64,000 nt of DNA from CBDUEF01 sp018063485 (GTDB lineage Bacteria > Pseudomonadota > Alphaproteobacteria > Rhodobacterales > Rhodobacteraceae): NCBI GenBank assembly GCA_037045435.1, contig JBAOID010000018.1, positions 186,001 to 250,000 of the forward strand, written 5' to 3'. Within the stretch, counting starts at the first letter, position 1. Each line of letters starts with the position of its first letter. The position numbers and the translations under genes are program-made. The notes beneath the pieces are model-generated. The model made no database searches. It had not been told where the DNA came from and saw nothing but the letters and a program-made list of their open reading frames with translations. Positions 1 to 8,849 of this stretch are shown here, in pieces.

Positions 1-469
1 CCTGCTTGCGCACACCGTATTGCACCGCCTTGAACCATTTGCCCGACTGGTTTGGAGCGGCGCCATGGGTCAGATGGCCACCTGCGTCCAGCGACATGCC
101 AAGGAAGGTTTCACCGGGTTGCATCAACGCCTGAAACACGCCCTGATTGGCCTGCGAGCCGGAGTTGGGCTGCACATTGGCGAACGCACAGCCAAACAGC
201 TCTTTGGCGCGCTCAATCGCCAAATTCTCGGCCACATCGACCCATTGGCAACCGCCGTAATAGCGCTTGCCCGGATAGCCTTCGGCGTATTTGTTGGTCA
301 TCACCGAGCCCTGCGCCTCCATCACCGCGCGGGAAACGATATTTTCCGAAGCGATTAACTCGATCTCATGGCGCTGACGACCCAGTTCGGCCGTGATCGA
401 GCCGAACAGCTCTGGGTCACGAAAAGCCAGCGTTTCAGTGAAAAAACCGGTGTCGCGATGCGAGGTCAT
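1..469 (-). CDS. glyA: Serine hydroxymethyltransferase, N-terminal part (cut by window edge)
   Basis: The first ~156 residues of serine hydroxymethyltransferase, the PLP enzyme that converts serine and tetrahydrofolate to glycine and 5,10-methylene-THF in the cytosol. Reading leftward, the protein begins MTSHRDTGFF and carries the family signatures ELIASENIVS, TNKYAEGYPGKRYYGG and the ANVQPNSGSQAN stretch; it leaves the window just after the LDAGGHLTHG segment. The active-site lysine region lies outside. The start is an ATG at 469 with AGGAG seven bases upstream. It is transcribed divergently from nadK. The identification is secure; only the C-terminal two thirds are missing because of the window edge. 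Confidence 0.95.
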   Translation of the reverse strand, partial: MTSHRDTGFFTETLAFRDPELFGSITAELGRQRHEIELIASENIVSRAVMEAQGSVMTNKYAEGYPGKRYYGGCQWVDVAENLAIERAKELFGCAFANVQPNSGSQANQGVFQALMQPGETFLGMSLDAGGHLTHGAAPNQSGKWFKAVQYGVRKQ

Positions 470-674
470 GGGGCGCTCCTGCTGGGAAATGGGCGGATTG
501 GGGGGGTTCTATGCGATTGCCAGGGGTCGTGGAAGGCGAGAAACGACACGAATCTGATGAGAGACGAAGTTTTGCTCCTTCAGAGAACTTGCAACCAGTG
601 CGAAGCGTGACGCGTGGGGGGGTTGAGTTTGCGCATGATCCTGCCAAGACTGATTCCGACAAGATGAGGATACC

Positions 675-1439
675 ATGATCTTTAACAGAATAGCCTTTCT
701 CGCAAGCCCGACCTCGGCGGCGCAACGGGCGCTTGAAGCGTTGGCGGCGCAACTTGGCCAAGTGCCGCTGGCCGAGGCTGATGTCGTGGTGGCGCTGGGG
801 GGCGACGGTTTCATGTTGCAGACGCTGAATGAAACCCGTGATCTGGACATACCAGTTTACGGCATGAATTGCGGCACTGTCGGCTTTTTGATGAACACCT
901 ATTCGATTGCCCATCTGTCGCGACGCTTGCGGGCGGCAGAAGAAGCGGTGATCAACCCGCTGGCGGTGCGGGCAGTGTCGGTGGATGGCACAGTCACCGA
1001 GGCGCTGGCGATCAATGAAGTGTCGATGTTGCGCGCGGGGCCACAGGCGGCCAAGCTGCGCATTTCGGTCGATGGCAAGGTGCGGCTGGCTGAACTGGTC
1101 TGTGATGGTGCGCTCTTGGCAACGCCTGCGGGATCAACCGCCTACAACTATTCCGCGCATGGCCCGATCTTGCCGATTGGGGCCGAGGTGTTGGCGCTGA
1201 CACCAATGGCGGCGTTCCGGCCAAGGCGATGGCGCGGGGCCTTGCTGCCGAAAACCGTGAAAGTGCGGTTCGATGTGCTGGAACCCGACAAACGCCCGGT
1301 GCGCGCCGATGCCGACAGCCGGCCGATGCCGGATGTGATCTCGGTCGAGGTGCAATCGGCCCCGCATGTGCGCCACCGGATCCTGTTTGATCCGGGGCAC
1401 GGGTTGGAAGAGCGCATCATCGTCGAGCAATTCGCCTGA
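675..1439 (+). CDS. nadK: NAD kinase
   Basis: ATP-dependent NAD kinase (254 aa), which phosphorylates NAD+ to NADP+ in the cytosol. The diagnostic GGDG motif is at residues 42-45, followed by an AINEVSM segment (the NE motif) and the GSTAYNYSAHGPI segment that binds the substrate. Length fits the compact alphaproteobacterial form, which lacks an N-terminal extension. The ATG at 675 follows a purine-rich stretch (gatgagga). It is divergent from glyA and convergent with prpE, whose stop codon begins two bases after the nadK stop. No sign of truncation. Confidence 0.95.
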   Translation: MIFNRIAFLASPTSAAQRALEALAAQLGQVPLAEADVVVALGGDGFMLQTLNETRDLDIPVYGMNCGTVGFLMNTYSIAHLSRRLRAAEEAVINPLAVRAVSVDGTVTEALAINEVSMLRAGPQAAKLRISVDGKVRLAELVCDGALLATPAGSTAYNYSAHGPILPIGAEVLALTPMAAFRPRRWRGALLPKTVKVRFDVLEPDKRPVRADADSRPMPDVISVEVQSAPHVRHRILFDPGHGLEERIIVEQFA

Positions 1440-1440
1440 T

Positions 1441-3333
1441 CTAGATTTTGGCATAGCCGATGGATTGCAGCGCCTGCGCGATCTCATCAAGGACAGCCGG
1501 ATCGTCGATGGTGGCCGGCATTTTCCACTCGGCGCCATCGGCAATCTTCACCATGGTGCCGCGCAAGATCTTGCCCGAGCGGGTTTTCGGCAAACGCTCG
1601 ACCACGACTGCGCGTTTGAAATCGGCAACCGGCCCGATCCGCTCGCGCATCAGTTTCACACATTCCGCCACCACCTCGGCAGGGTCGCGGTTCGCGCCTT
1701 TGTTCAGGCAGAGGAATCCGACCGGGCTTTGGCCTTTCAGATCGTCGGCCACGCCAATCACGGCGGCTTCGGCGACATCGGGATGGTTGGTCAACACTTC
1801 TTCCATCGCGCCTGTGGAGAGCCGGTGGCCCGCGACGTTGATCACGTCATCGGTGCGCGCCATGATGTAAAGATAGCCGTCCTCATCAACATAGCCCGCG
1901 TCGCCGGTTTCATAATAGCCGGGGAAATGGGCAAGATAGCTTTTCTTGAACCGCTCCTCTGCGTTCCAGAGATTGGGCAAAGTGCCGGGGGGCAGCGGCA
2001 GTTTGATTGCAATCGCGCCCAAGGTTCCGGGCGCAACGGGGTGGCCACCCTCATCCAGCACGCGCACATCATAGCCCGGCATCGCCACGGCGGGAGAGCC
2101 GATTTTGACCGGCAAAGCCTCGATCCCCATCGGGTTGGCGGCGATGGCATAGCCGGTTTCGGTCTGCCACCAGTGATCGATCACCGGCACTTTGACATGG
2201 CGCTGCGCCCATTCGATGGTGTCGGGATCGGCGCGCTCGCCGGCAAGATACAGCGTTTTCAACTCTTTCAGATTGTAGTCACTGACCAGCTTGCCCTCGG
2301 GATCCTCGCGCTTGATCGCGCGCAAGGCCGTGGGGGCAGTAAAGAAAGCCCGCACCTTGTGCTCGGCAATCACCCGCCAGAAAGTGCCCGCATCCGGGGT
2401 GCCAATCGGCTTGCCTTCGAACACCACGGTGGTGCAGCCCGCAATCAGCGGCGCATAGCAGATATAGCTGTGGCCCACGACCCAACCGACATCCGATGCC
2501 GCCCAGAACACATCGCCCGCGCCGCAATCATAGATCGCGCGCATGGTCCAGTTCAGCGCCACCAGATGCCCGGCGGTGGGGCGGATCACGCCTTTGGGCG
2601 CGCCAGTGGTGCCCGAGGTGTAAAGGATATAGGCCGGATGATTTCCCGCAACCGGCACACATTCGGCAGGTTCCACCCCATATTGAAAGCTGTGCCAGGC
2701 GACATCGCGGCCGGGGATCAGCTTTGCGACCTCTTGTTCGCGTTGCAAGATCACGCAGAAATCGGGCTTGTGGCGGGCCTGATCAATGGCGGCGTCCAAC
2801 AGTGGTTTGTAATGCACTACGCGTGACGGCTCTATCCCGCAAGAGGCCGCGATGATCGCCTTTGGGGTGCAATCGTCGATCCGCACCGCCAGTTCTGCCG
2901 CAGCAAAACCGCCAAACACCACCGAATGAATCGCCCCCAACCGCGCGCAGGCCAACATCGCCTCCAGCGCCTCGGGCACCATCGGCATGTAGATGATGAC
3001 CCGATCCCCCTTTTGCACGCCTTTGGCGCGCAACGCCCCGGCGAGTGAGGCCACGCGGGTTTGCAACTCGCGGTAGGTGATGCTGTGCTTGGTGCGGGTA
3101 ACGGGGCTGTCATGGATGATGGCAGGTTGATCGCCCCGCCCCGCCAGAACGTGACGGTCCACCGCGTTCCAGCAGGTATTCACCTCGGCATCGGTGAACC
3201 ATTCGTAAAGCGGCGCGCGATCGGCGTTCAGGGCGCGACCGGGCGCTTTGACCCAATCAATCGCCTTGGCGGCCTGCATCCAGAATGCTTCGGGATCGGC
3301 CTGCCAGCCGGCGTAAACCTCACGATAGCCCAT
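1441..3333 (-). CDS. prpE: Propionyl-CoA synthetase (acetyl-CoA synthetase-like, AMP-forming)
   Basis: AMP-forming acyl-CoA synthetase of 630 aa, best assigned as propionyl-CoA synthetase: propionate + ATP + CoA to propionyl-CoA + AMP + PPi. An ACAS_N-type N-terminus (YREVYAGWQADPEAFW) is followed by the P-loop-like YTSGTTGAPKGV near residue 240, a WWQTETGY segment, and the C-terminal PKTRSGKILRG around residue 588, whose lysine is the acylation-sensitive catalytic residue of the family. I chose the ATG at 3333 because GGAGGAGG lies just upstream; an in-frame start exists 13 codons earlier without one. Several TTTGCAAA-like motifs occupy the upstream gap, fitting propionate-responsive control. 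Acetoacetyl- or acetyl-CoA synthetase activity is the main alternative. Confidence 0.88.
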   Translation of the reverse strand: MGYREVYAGWQADPEAFWMQAAKAIDWVKAPGRALNADRAPLYEWFTDAEVNTCWNAVDRHVLAGRGDQPAIIHDSPVTRTKHSITYRELQTRVASLAGALRAKGVQKGDRVIIYMPMVPEALEAMLACARLGAIHSVVFGGFAAAELAVRIDDCTPKAIIAASCGIEPSRVVHYKPLLDAAIDQARHKPDFCVILQREQEVAKLIPGRDVAWHSFQYGVEPAECVPVAGNHPAYILYTSGTTGAPKGVIRPTAGHLVALNWTMRAIYDCGAGDVFWAASDVGWVVGHSYICYAPLIAGCTTVVFEGKPIGTPDAGTFWRVIAEHKVRAFFTAPTALRAIKREDPEGKLVSDYNLKELKTLYLAGERADPDTIEWAQRHVKVPVIDHWWQTETGYAIAANPMGIEALPVKIGSPAVAMPGYDVRVLDEGGHPVAPGTLGAIAIKLPLPPGTLPNLWNAEERFKKSYLAHFPGYYETGDAGYVDEDGYLYIMARTDDVINVAGHRLSTGAMEEVLTNHPDVAEAAVIGVADDLKGQSPVGFLCLNKGANRDPAEVVAECVKLMRERIGPVADFKRAVVVERLPKTRSGKILRGTMVKIADGAEWKMPATIDDPAVLDEIAQALQSIGYAKI

Positions 3334-3416
3334 GTTTGCCTCCTCCAAAGCTGCGGGAGTGTTACGCGGCAAGCGGCGAGTCGCGCAAGTTTTGTGGGAC
3401 TGCCTGCGACAATTAG

Positions 3417-3527
3417 TTTGCAGATTTCAACAGAAGCGACGGCAAATTATTGCAAACTCGGCGGATATTGCCACTTTCAAGGCAAAAATCCCCAAGTTTG
3501 CAAATTTGATGTGCCGTGATTGCAAAA
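3417..3527 (-). promoter_or_regulatory. Cluster of TTTGCAAA-type motifs upstream of prpE (candidate ScfR/PccR operator)
   Basis: Four related sites lie in the 200-bp gap upstream of prpE: TTTGCAG at 3417, TTGCAAA at 3450-3456, the perfect palindrome TTTGCAAA at 3497-3504 and TTGCAAAA at 3520-3527. The gap is much more AT-rich than its surroundings. The short-chain fatty acyl-CoA regulators (ScfR family; PccR in Rhodobacter sphaeroides) bind paired TTTGCAAA-type sites at propionyl-CoA genes. The match of motif and target gene makes this a good operator candidate; binding itself is inference. Confidence 0.55.
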
Positions 3528-3536
3528 CCGCCAAGC

Positions 3537-5816
3537 CTAACCGTAATGCGCCACCGGCGTTCCTGCGAGGGCTGAAATATTCAATAACCCGCGAGCGGTG
3601 ATCGACGGCGTGACAATATGGGCCAGATTGCCCATGCCCATCAGAATCGGGCCAACCTCAAGCCCACTGGCCTTCATCTTCAGCATGTTGCGCGCGGTGT
3701 TGGCGGCATCTGTATAGGCGAAGATCAGAATGTTGGCTGCAACGGCAAGGCGTGTGGCCGGAAATATCCGGGCGCGCAATTCGGGATCAAGGGCTGCGTC
3801 GGCGCTCATTTCGCCTTCAAACGCGAAATCAACCTCGCGCTGTTCCAGTATTTGCATCGCATCACGCATCCGGCGGCCGGAATCGGTGTCAACATTGCCG
3901 AAATTCGAGTGCGAACACAGCGCCACCGCAGGGGTGACCCCAAAGCGGCGGGCATGGCGCGCAGCGCTGATTGCCGATTGCGCGATTTGCTCGGGGGTCG
4001 GCACCGCGTTGACATGGGTGTCGGCCACAAACAGCGGCCCGTCCTCCTGTATCATCAGCGACAGCGCGCCCTGGGGACGCAAACCGTCGCGCGCAAGGAT
4101 CTGGCGGACATAGTTCAGATGCCACTGATATTGCCCAAAGGTGCCACAGATCATGCTTTCGGCGTCGCCCCGCTGCACGGCAATTGCGGCAATGGCCGTG
4201 GTATTGGTGCGCATCACGGCGCGGGCGATATCGGGCGTAACCCCGCGACGCGCCATCAATTCGTGATAAGTGCCCCAATAGTCGCGATAGCGGTGATCAC
4301 TTTCGGGGTTGACGATTTCAAAATCAATATCGGGGCGGATTGGCAGGCCAGCCCGCTCGCAGCGCGAGGCAATCACCTCGGGACGACCGATCAGGATCGG
4401 CTTGTCGGTCATTTCCTCCAGCATGGCATTGGCGCAGCGCAGCACACGTTCATCTTCACCTTCGGCAAATATGATACGGCGGGTCGCTTGGGCGGCGGCC
4501 TCGAACACCGGACGCATGATCAGCGCCGATTTGAACACCGACCCGTTCAGCTTTTCGCGGTAAGCCTCAAGATCATGGATCGGGCGGGTGGCGACCCCGG
4601 TTTCCATCGCGGCCTTGGCCACGGCACTTGCAACCACGCCAATCAAGCGCGGATCAAAGGGTTTGGGGATCAGGTAATCGGGACCAAAGCTGAGCTGCTC
4701 ACCCTTGTAGGCGGCGGCGGCTTCAGCGCTGGTGGTGGCGCGGGCAAGGGCGGCGATGCCTTCGATACAGGCCAGTTCCATCTCATTGTTGATGGTGGTC
4801 GCGCCCACATCCAGAGCGCCGCGAAAAATGAAGGGGAAGCACAGCACGTTATTGACTTGATTAGGGAAATCCGAACGGCCTGTGGCGATGATCGCATCCG
4901 GTGCCACAGCGCGCACGGCGTCGGGGAGGATTTCGGGCGTGGGATTGGCCAGCGCGAAGACAATGGGCGCGGGCGCCATTTTCGACACCATTTCGGGCGT
5001 CAATACGCCGGGGCCGGAAAGGCCAAGGAAGAGATCCGCACCACCAATCACATCGCCCACCGTTGCGGGCGTGTTGCCTTGGGCAAAAGCCGCCTTCTGC
5101 GGCGAGGTTTCCGAGGGACGGCCATGATAAACCAGCCCGTCGATGTCGCACAGCCAGATGTTCTCGCGCCTGACTCCCAGTTTCAGCAGCATGTTCAGAC
5201 AAGCGATGCCGGCGGCCCCGCCACCAGTCGAGACAACCTTGATATCCTCAAACCGCTTGCCACTGACGTGCAGCGCATTGGTCGCCGCAGCCCCCACCAC
5301 GATGGCGGTGCCGTGCTGATCATCGTGGAAGACCGGGATTTTCATCCGCTCACGGCAGAGCTGTTCGACGATAAAGCAATCGGGGGCCTTGATGTCTTCC
5401 AGATTGATCGCGCCAAAGGTTGGCTCCAACGCGCAGACGATATCGGCAAGTCTGTAGGGGTCGGCCTCGTTCACCTCGATGTCAAAGCAATCAATATTGG
5501 CGAATTTCTTGAACAGAACCGCCTTGCCTTCCATCACCGGCTTGGATGCAAGTGCGCCGATGTTGCCAAGACCCAATACAGCGGTGCCATTGGTGACCAC
5601 GGCCACCAGATTGCCGCGCGAGGTGTAGCGGCTGGCGGTGGACGGATCGGACTTGATCTCAAGACAGGCTTCAGCGACGCCGGGCGAATAAGCGCGCGCC
5701 AGATCGCGGCCATTGGCCAGCGGTTTGGTGGCGCGGATTTCCAGCTTACCGGGCTTGGGGAACTCATGATAATCCAGCGCCGCTTGCCGCGCGTTGTCCT
5801 GCCGTGCCTCGTCCAT
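3537..5816 (-). CDS. maeB: NADP-dependent malic enzyme with C-terminal phosphotransacetylase-like domain
   Basis: Malic enzyme of the large MaeB type (759 aa), oxidatively decarboxylating malate to pyruvate with NADP+. The N-terminal half holds the catalytic malic domain (YSPGVAEACLEI, FHDDQHGTAIV) and the Rossmann NAD(P) domain (STGGGAAGIACLNML). The second half, from about residue 435, is the phosphotransacetylase-like domain (FAEGEDERVLRCA, GDAESMICGTFG, ILARDGLRPQG) that serves acetyl-CoA regulation in MaeB proteins rather than catalysis. The ATG at 5816 follows GGGAGGGA; the 19 extra in-frame codons upstream are an unlikely N-terminus because they would run over an 18-bp palindrome at 5835-5852. 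It lies next to prpE, so both may serve growth on propionate or other acids that feed C4 intermediates. Confidence 0.93.
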   Translation of the reverse strand: MDEARQDNARQAALDYHEFPKPGKLEIRATKPLANGRDLARAYSPGVAEACLEIKSDPSTASRYTSRGNLVAVVTNGTAVLGLGNIGALASKPVMEGKAVLFKKFANIDCFDIEVNEADPYRLADIVCALEPTFGAINLEDIKAPDCFIVEQLCRERMKIPVFHDDQHGTAIVVGAAATNALHVSGKRFEDIKVVSTGGGAAGIACLNMLLKLGVRRENIWLCDIDGLVYHGRPSETSPQKAAFAQGNTPATVGDVIGGADLFLGLSGPGVLTPEMVSKMAPAPIVFALANPTPEILPDAVRAVAPDAIIATGRSDFPNQVNNVLCFPFIFRGALDVGATTINNEMELACIEGIAALARATTSAEAAAAYKGEQLSFGPDYLIPKPFDPRLIGVVASAVAKAAMETGVATRPIHDLEAYREKLNGSVFKSALIMRPVFEAAAQATRRIIFAEGEDERVLRCANAMLEEMTDKPILIGRPEVIASRCERAGLPIRPDIDFEIVNPESDHRYRDYWGTYHELMARRGVTPDIARAVMRTNTTAIAAIAVQRGDAESMICGTFGQYQWHLNYVRQILARDGLRPQGALSLMIQEDGPLFVADTHVNAVPTPEQIAQSAISAARHARRFGVTPAVALCSHSNFGNVDTDSGRRMRDAMQILEQREVDFAFEGEMSADAALDPELRARIFPATRLAVAANILIFAYTDAANTARNMLKMKASGLEVGPILMGMGNLAHIVTPSITARGLLNISALAGTPVAHYG

Positions 5817-5834
5817 AACGTCCCTCCCAGAAAC

Positions 5835-5852
5835 TGGTTTAATATTAAACCA
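5835..5852. promoter_or_regulatory. Perfect 18-bp palindrome upstream of maeB
   Basis: TGGTTTAATATTAAACCA is a perfect 18-bp palindrome ending 19 bases before the maeB ATG, in the divergent gap between maeB and the cupin gene. Its position over the presumed maeB transcription start suggests a repressor operator, for example of the GntR, LacI or MarR type. I cannot name the regulator. Confidence 0.5.
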
Positions 5853-5978
5853 TTCGTCGAATCCCGCAATCATAGACTATGGGGTTGCCAGCGGTAAGAA
5901 TATAAAGAATTGCTTGAAAGTTCCATTTCAAACTTGAAGATATCGGCAAAATCGCCGAACGCGATCAGGGAGAGAGAA

Positions 5979-7055
5979 ATGACCGAGACCCGCGCCGAAA
6001 TCCGCCTGCCCACGCAAGAGCTGCGCAATGATTTGCCGTTTTATACCAAAGTGTTGAAAATGCGGATGGATATGATCTATCCGGCCGATAATCCCGAAGT
6101 GGCCGTCTTGTCTGGCCACGGGTTGCGCCTGCGGATCGAAAAGGGCGCGAAAGAGGCCCCCGGCACTTTGCGGATCCTGACGGACAATCCCGATACCTTT
6201 GCTGATGGCGCGCGCGAGTTGATCGCGCCCAACGGTACAAGGATCGAGATAGACGATCTGAACCCGCCGCTGATCTTGCCGAAAACCGAACATGCCTTTG
6301 TGGTGCGCAGGCTGGCCGATCAAGCGCCTTGGGTGATTGGCCGTGCCGGGATGGAATACCGCGACCTGGTGCCCTCGCGACTGGGGGGCGCGATGATTGC
6401 CAGCCATATCCGCGTGCCCAATGGGCCGGTGCCCGACATGGTGCATTACCACAAGGTTGGATTCCAACTGATCTTTTGCGTCGCAGGGTGGGTGGATGTC
6501 TTGTATGAGGATCAGGGTGAGAAAATGCGCATCCATGCTGGCGATTGCTTTATCCAGCCGCCGACCATCCGCCACAAGGTGCTGCATTCCGAGGGCGTGC
6601 AGGTGGTCGAAATCGGCGTTCCTGCCGAACATGTGACCGAGATCGACCACGCAATGACCCTGCCCAATGGCGTGGTGAACCCTATGCGCGAATGGGACGG
6701 TCAGCGCTTTGTGCATAATATCGGCAGCACCGGAGCCTTTACACCCTTTCGCATTCCGGGGTTCGAAGCGCGCGATACCACGATCAACGCCAATACGAGG
6801 GGCGTGGCATCGGTCATGGTGGCGCGCCCTGTCGGGGTAGCACCGTGGACGCGGCATCAGGGGGATATTCTGTTTACCTTTGTGATGAGCGGTGAAATGA
6901 CTCTGGAGGGCGAGGGCAAAGACCCCTTCCGCCTCTCGCCCGGCGATGCCTTTGTGATCCCGCCGGGAATGGCCACCCGCTACAGCGACGCCAGCAAGGA
7001 TTTGCAACTTTTGGAGGTGTCACTGCCGGGCAACCCCATGACCGAGGTGATTTAA
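5979..7055 (+). CDS. Cupin-domain protein, function unknown
   Basis: A 358-aa protein. The N-terminal ~85 residues (LPFYTKVLKMRMDMIYPADN, then GLRLRIEKG) resemble a glyoxalase/VOC-type half-module. The rest holds two cupin barrels: one around GPVPDMVHYHKVGFQLIFCVAGWVDV with GDCFIQPPTIRHKV, and a C-terminal one around PWTRHQGDILFTFVMSGEM with DAFVIPPGMATR. Histidines HYH and H in PPTIRH could bind a metal. The ATG at 5979 follows GGGAGAGAGA; earlier in-frame starts lack a ribosome site. It is divergent from maeB and upstream of the nucleoside operon with a 94-bp gap. Substrate and reaction cannot be read from the sequence. Confidence 0.75.
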   Translation: MTETRAEIRLPTQELRNDLPFYTKVLKMRMDMIYPADNPEVAVLSGHGLRLRIEKGAKEAPGTLRILTDNPDTFADGARELIAPNGTRIEIDDLNPPLILPKTEHAFVVRRLADQAPWVIGRAGMEYRDLVPSRLGGAMIASHIRVPNGPVPDMVHYHKVGFQLIFCVAGWVDVLYEDQGEKMRIHAGDCFIQPPTIRHKVLHSEGVQVVEIGVPAEHVTEIDHAMTLPNGVVNPMREWDGQRFVHNIGSTGAFTPFRIPGFEARDTTINANTRGVASVMVARPVGVAPWTRHQGDILFTFVMSGEMTLEGEGKDPFRLSPGDAFVIPPGMATRYSDASKDLQLLEVSLPGNPMTEVI

Positions 7056-7149
7056 GCGCCCAGCGCCAAGAGGACGCGGGCGAAGGCTTGCAACTGGGGC
7101 AATCCGGGCACACAGTTGCAGGCCAAATGATCTGAACGGAGGGCTGCGC

Positions 7150-7542
7150 ATGACGCTGCTGGATGAGGCAACCAAGGTGCGGCTCCATGCCTATGCGCCC
7201 TATTCGCGTTTCAAGGTGGGGGCGGCGATCAGGGCTACTTCGGGTGCGGTTCATGTTGGCTGTAACGTGGAAAACGTGGCCTATCCCGAGGGCACCTGCG
7301 CCGAAGCCGGGGCGATTGCCGCGATGATTGCCGCAGGTGACAGCCGGATCGCCGAGATTTGCGTGATTGCCGACAGCCCCGATCCGGTGCCGCCCTGTGG
7401 TGGGTGTCGGCAGAAAATTGCGGAATTTGCCGATCAATCGGTGGTGGTGACGCTTTGGACCACCGACGGGGCCGCCAAATCCATGACCGTTGCCGAGATG
7501 CTGCCCGGCGTGTTTTCAGCGGCGCATATGGACCGCAGCTGA
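7150..7542 (+). CDS. cdd: Cytidine deaminase
   Basis: Homotetrameric-type cytidine deaminase (130 aa), hydrolysing cytidine/deoxycytidine to uridine/deoxyuridine. The zinc site is complete: C50 and catalytic E52 in TCAEAGA, and C83/C86 in PCGGCRQ. The substrate segment NVENVAYPEGT precedes it. The ATG at 7150 follows GGAGGG. It is the first gene of a salvage operon; its TGA stop overlaps the deoA ATG (TGATG shares one base), indicating translational coupling. Confidence 0.96.
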   Translation: MTLLDEATKVRLHAYAPYSRFKVGAAIRATSGAVHVGCNVENVAYPEGTCAEAGAIAAMIAAGDSRIAEICVIADSPDPVPPCGGCRQKIAEFADQSVVVTLWTTDGAAKSMTVAEMLPGVFSAAHMDRS

Positions 7543-8849
7543 TGGACGCGCGCGCCATCATTGCCCTTATCCGTGACGGTGGCAGGCCCGGCGAAGACGA
7601 GCTGCGCTGGTTTGCAGCAGGCCTGGCCTCGGGTGCGGTCAGCGACGCCCAGGCCGGAGCCTTTGCCATGGCGGTGCTGCTCAAGGGCTTGGGTGAGGGT
7701 GGCCGGGTGGCGCTGACCAGAGCGATGCGCGATTCGGGGCATGTGTTGGAATGGGATATGCCTGGCCCGGTGCTGGACAAACATTCCACCGGGGGAATTG
7801 GCGATTGCGTATCGCTGCTTTTGGCCCCGGCGCTGGCGGCTTGCGGGGCCTATGTGCCGATGATTTCGGGGCGCGGTCTGGGCCACACGGGGGGCACTTT
7901 GGATAAACTGGAATCGATCCCCGGCTTCCGCACCGGGTTGTCCGAGGAACAGTTGCGTCGTCAGTTGCGCGATATCCGCTGCGCGATCGTGTCGGCCTCA
8001 GCCGAAATTGCGCCAGCAGATCGGCGGCTTTATGCGATCCGCGATGTAACGGGAACGGTGGAATTGATTGACCTGATTACCGCGTCGATCCTGTCAAAAA
8101 AGCTGGCCGCTGGCTTGGAGGCGCTTGTTCTGGATGTGAAATGCGGCTCTGGCGCGTTTATGAAAACCCAAGCCGATGCCGAAGCTCTGGCGCGGGCCTT
8201 GGTGCGGGCGGCCCAAGGGGCGGGCTGCATGACCACGGCGCTGATCACCGATATGAGCCAGCCTTTGGCCACGGCGGCGGGCAATGCGCTTGAGGTGATC
8301 GAGGTTATGGAAACGCTGACCGGCACCTCGGTGAATTCGGCGCTGTGGGATATCACTTGCGCGCTTGGGGGCGAGGCTTTGGCGCTGGGCGGGCTGGCCG
8401 CAGACCCCGCCGATGGCGCCGGCCGGATTGAGCAGGCGCTGGAATTGGGGGCAGCGGCGGAATGGTTTGGCAAGATGGTGACGGCCCAGGGTGGCCCTGC
8501 CGATTTTGTCGAGCGCTGGCCGGACCGTTTGCCCGCTGCAACCGTTATCCGCGAAGTTCCCAATCTGAACACCGGATTCGTGTCTGCGGTGAATGGCCAG
8601 ACCTTGGGCCTTGCCGTGGTGAATCTGGGCGGCGGACGTCAGCGCGAGGGGGATCGGATCAACCCCTCGGTCGGGCTGTCCGATCTGGCCGGAATCGGCG
8701 ATGAGATTGGCGTGGGTGATCCTTTGTGCATGGTGCATGCCGGAACCGAAGCCGCCGCCGACGCGGCCGTGGCCGCGGTGCAGGCGGCCTATCTGATGGC
8801 CGAAGTCGCGCCGACAGAGCCGCAACTGGTGTTGAAAAGGATCGCATGA
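7542..8849 (+). CDS. deoA: Thymidine phosphorylase
   Basis: Thymidine phosphorylase (435 aa): thymidine + phosphate to thymine + 2-deoxyribose-1-phosphate. Family signatures are present: KHSTGGIGD for the phosphate site, SGRGLGHTGGTLDKLESI, and the KCGSGAFMK segment in the alpha/beta domain. The start overlaps the cdd stop; its own stop overlaps the deoB start (ATGATG). Together with cdd and deoB it takes pyrimidine deoxynucleosides to base and ribose-5-phosphate-type sugars. The frame is intact and of normal length. Confidence 0.96.
   Translation: MDARAIIALIRDGGRPGEDELRWFAAGLASGAVSDAQAGAFAMAVLLKGLGEGGRVALTRAMRDSGHVLEWDMPGPVLDKHSTGGIGDCVSLLLAPALAACGAYVPMISGRGLGHTGGTLDKLESIPGFRTGLSEEQLRRQLRDIRCAIVSASAEIAPADRRLYAIRDVTGTVELIDLITASILSKKLAAGLEALVLDVKCGSGAFMKTQADAEALARALVRAAQGAGCMTTALITDMSQPLATAAGNALEVIEVMETLTGTSVNSALWDITCALGGEALALGGLAADPADGAGRIEQALELGAAAEWFGKMVTAQGGPADFVERWPDRLPAATVIREVPNLNTGFVSAVNGQTLGLAVVNLGGGRQREGDRINPSVGLSDLAGIGDEIGVGDPLCMVHAGTEAAADAAVAAVQAAYLMAEVAPTEPQLVLKRIA

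Noticed and set aside
20..610. Rightward frames over glyA and its upstream region.
   Set aside because: They are antisense to the clear glyA coding sequence or lie in the glyA-nadK promoter gap without family features.
3618..5897. Very long open frame antisense to maeB (and similar ones antisense to clpA, the PPDK-like gene, aspS and DUF1800/DUF1501).
   Set aside because: These arise from high GC and codon bias of the true gene opposite; translations are His/Gly/Arg-rich, without family motifs, and the opposite strand encodes clear conserved proteins.
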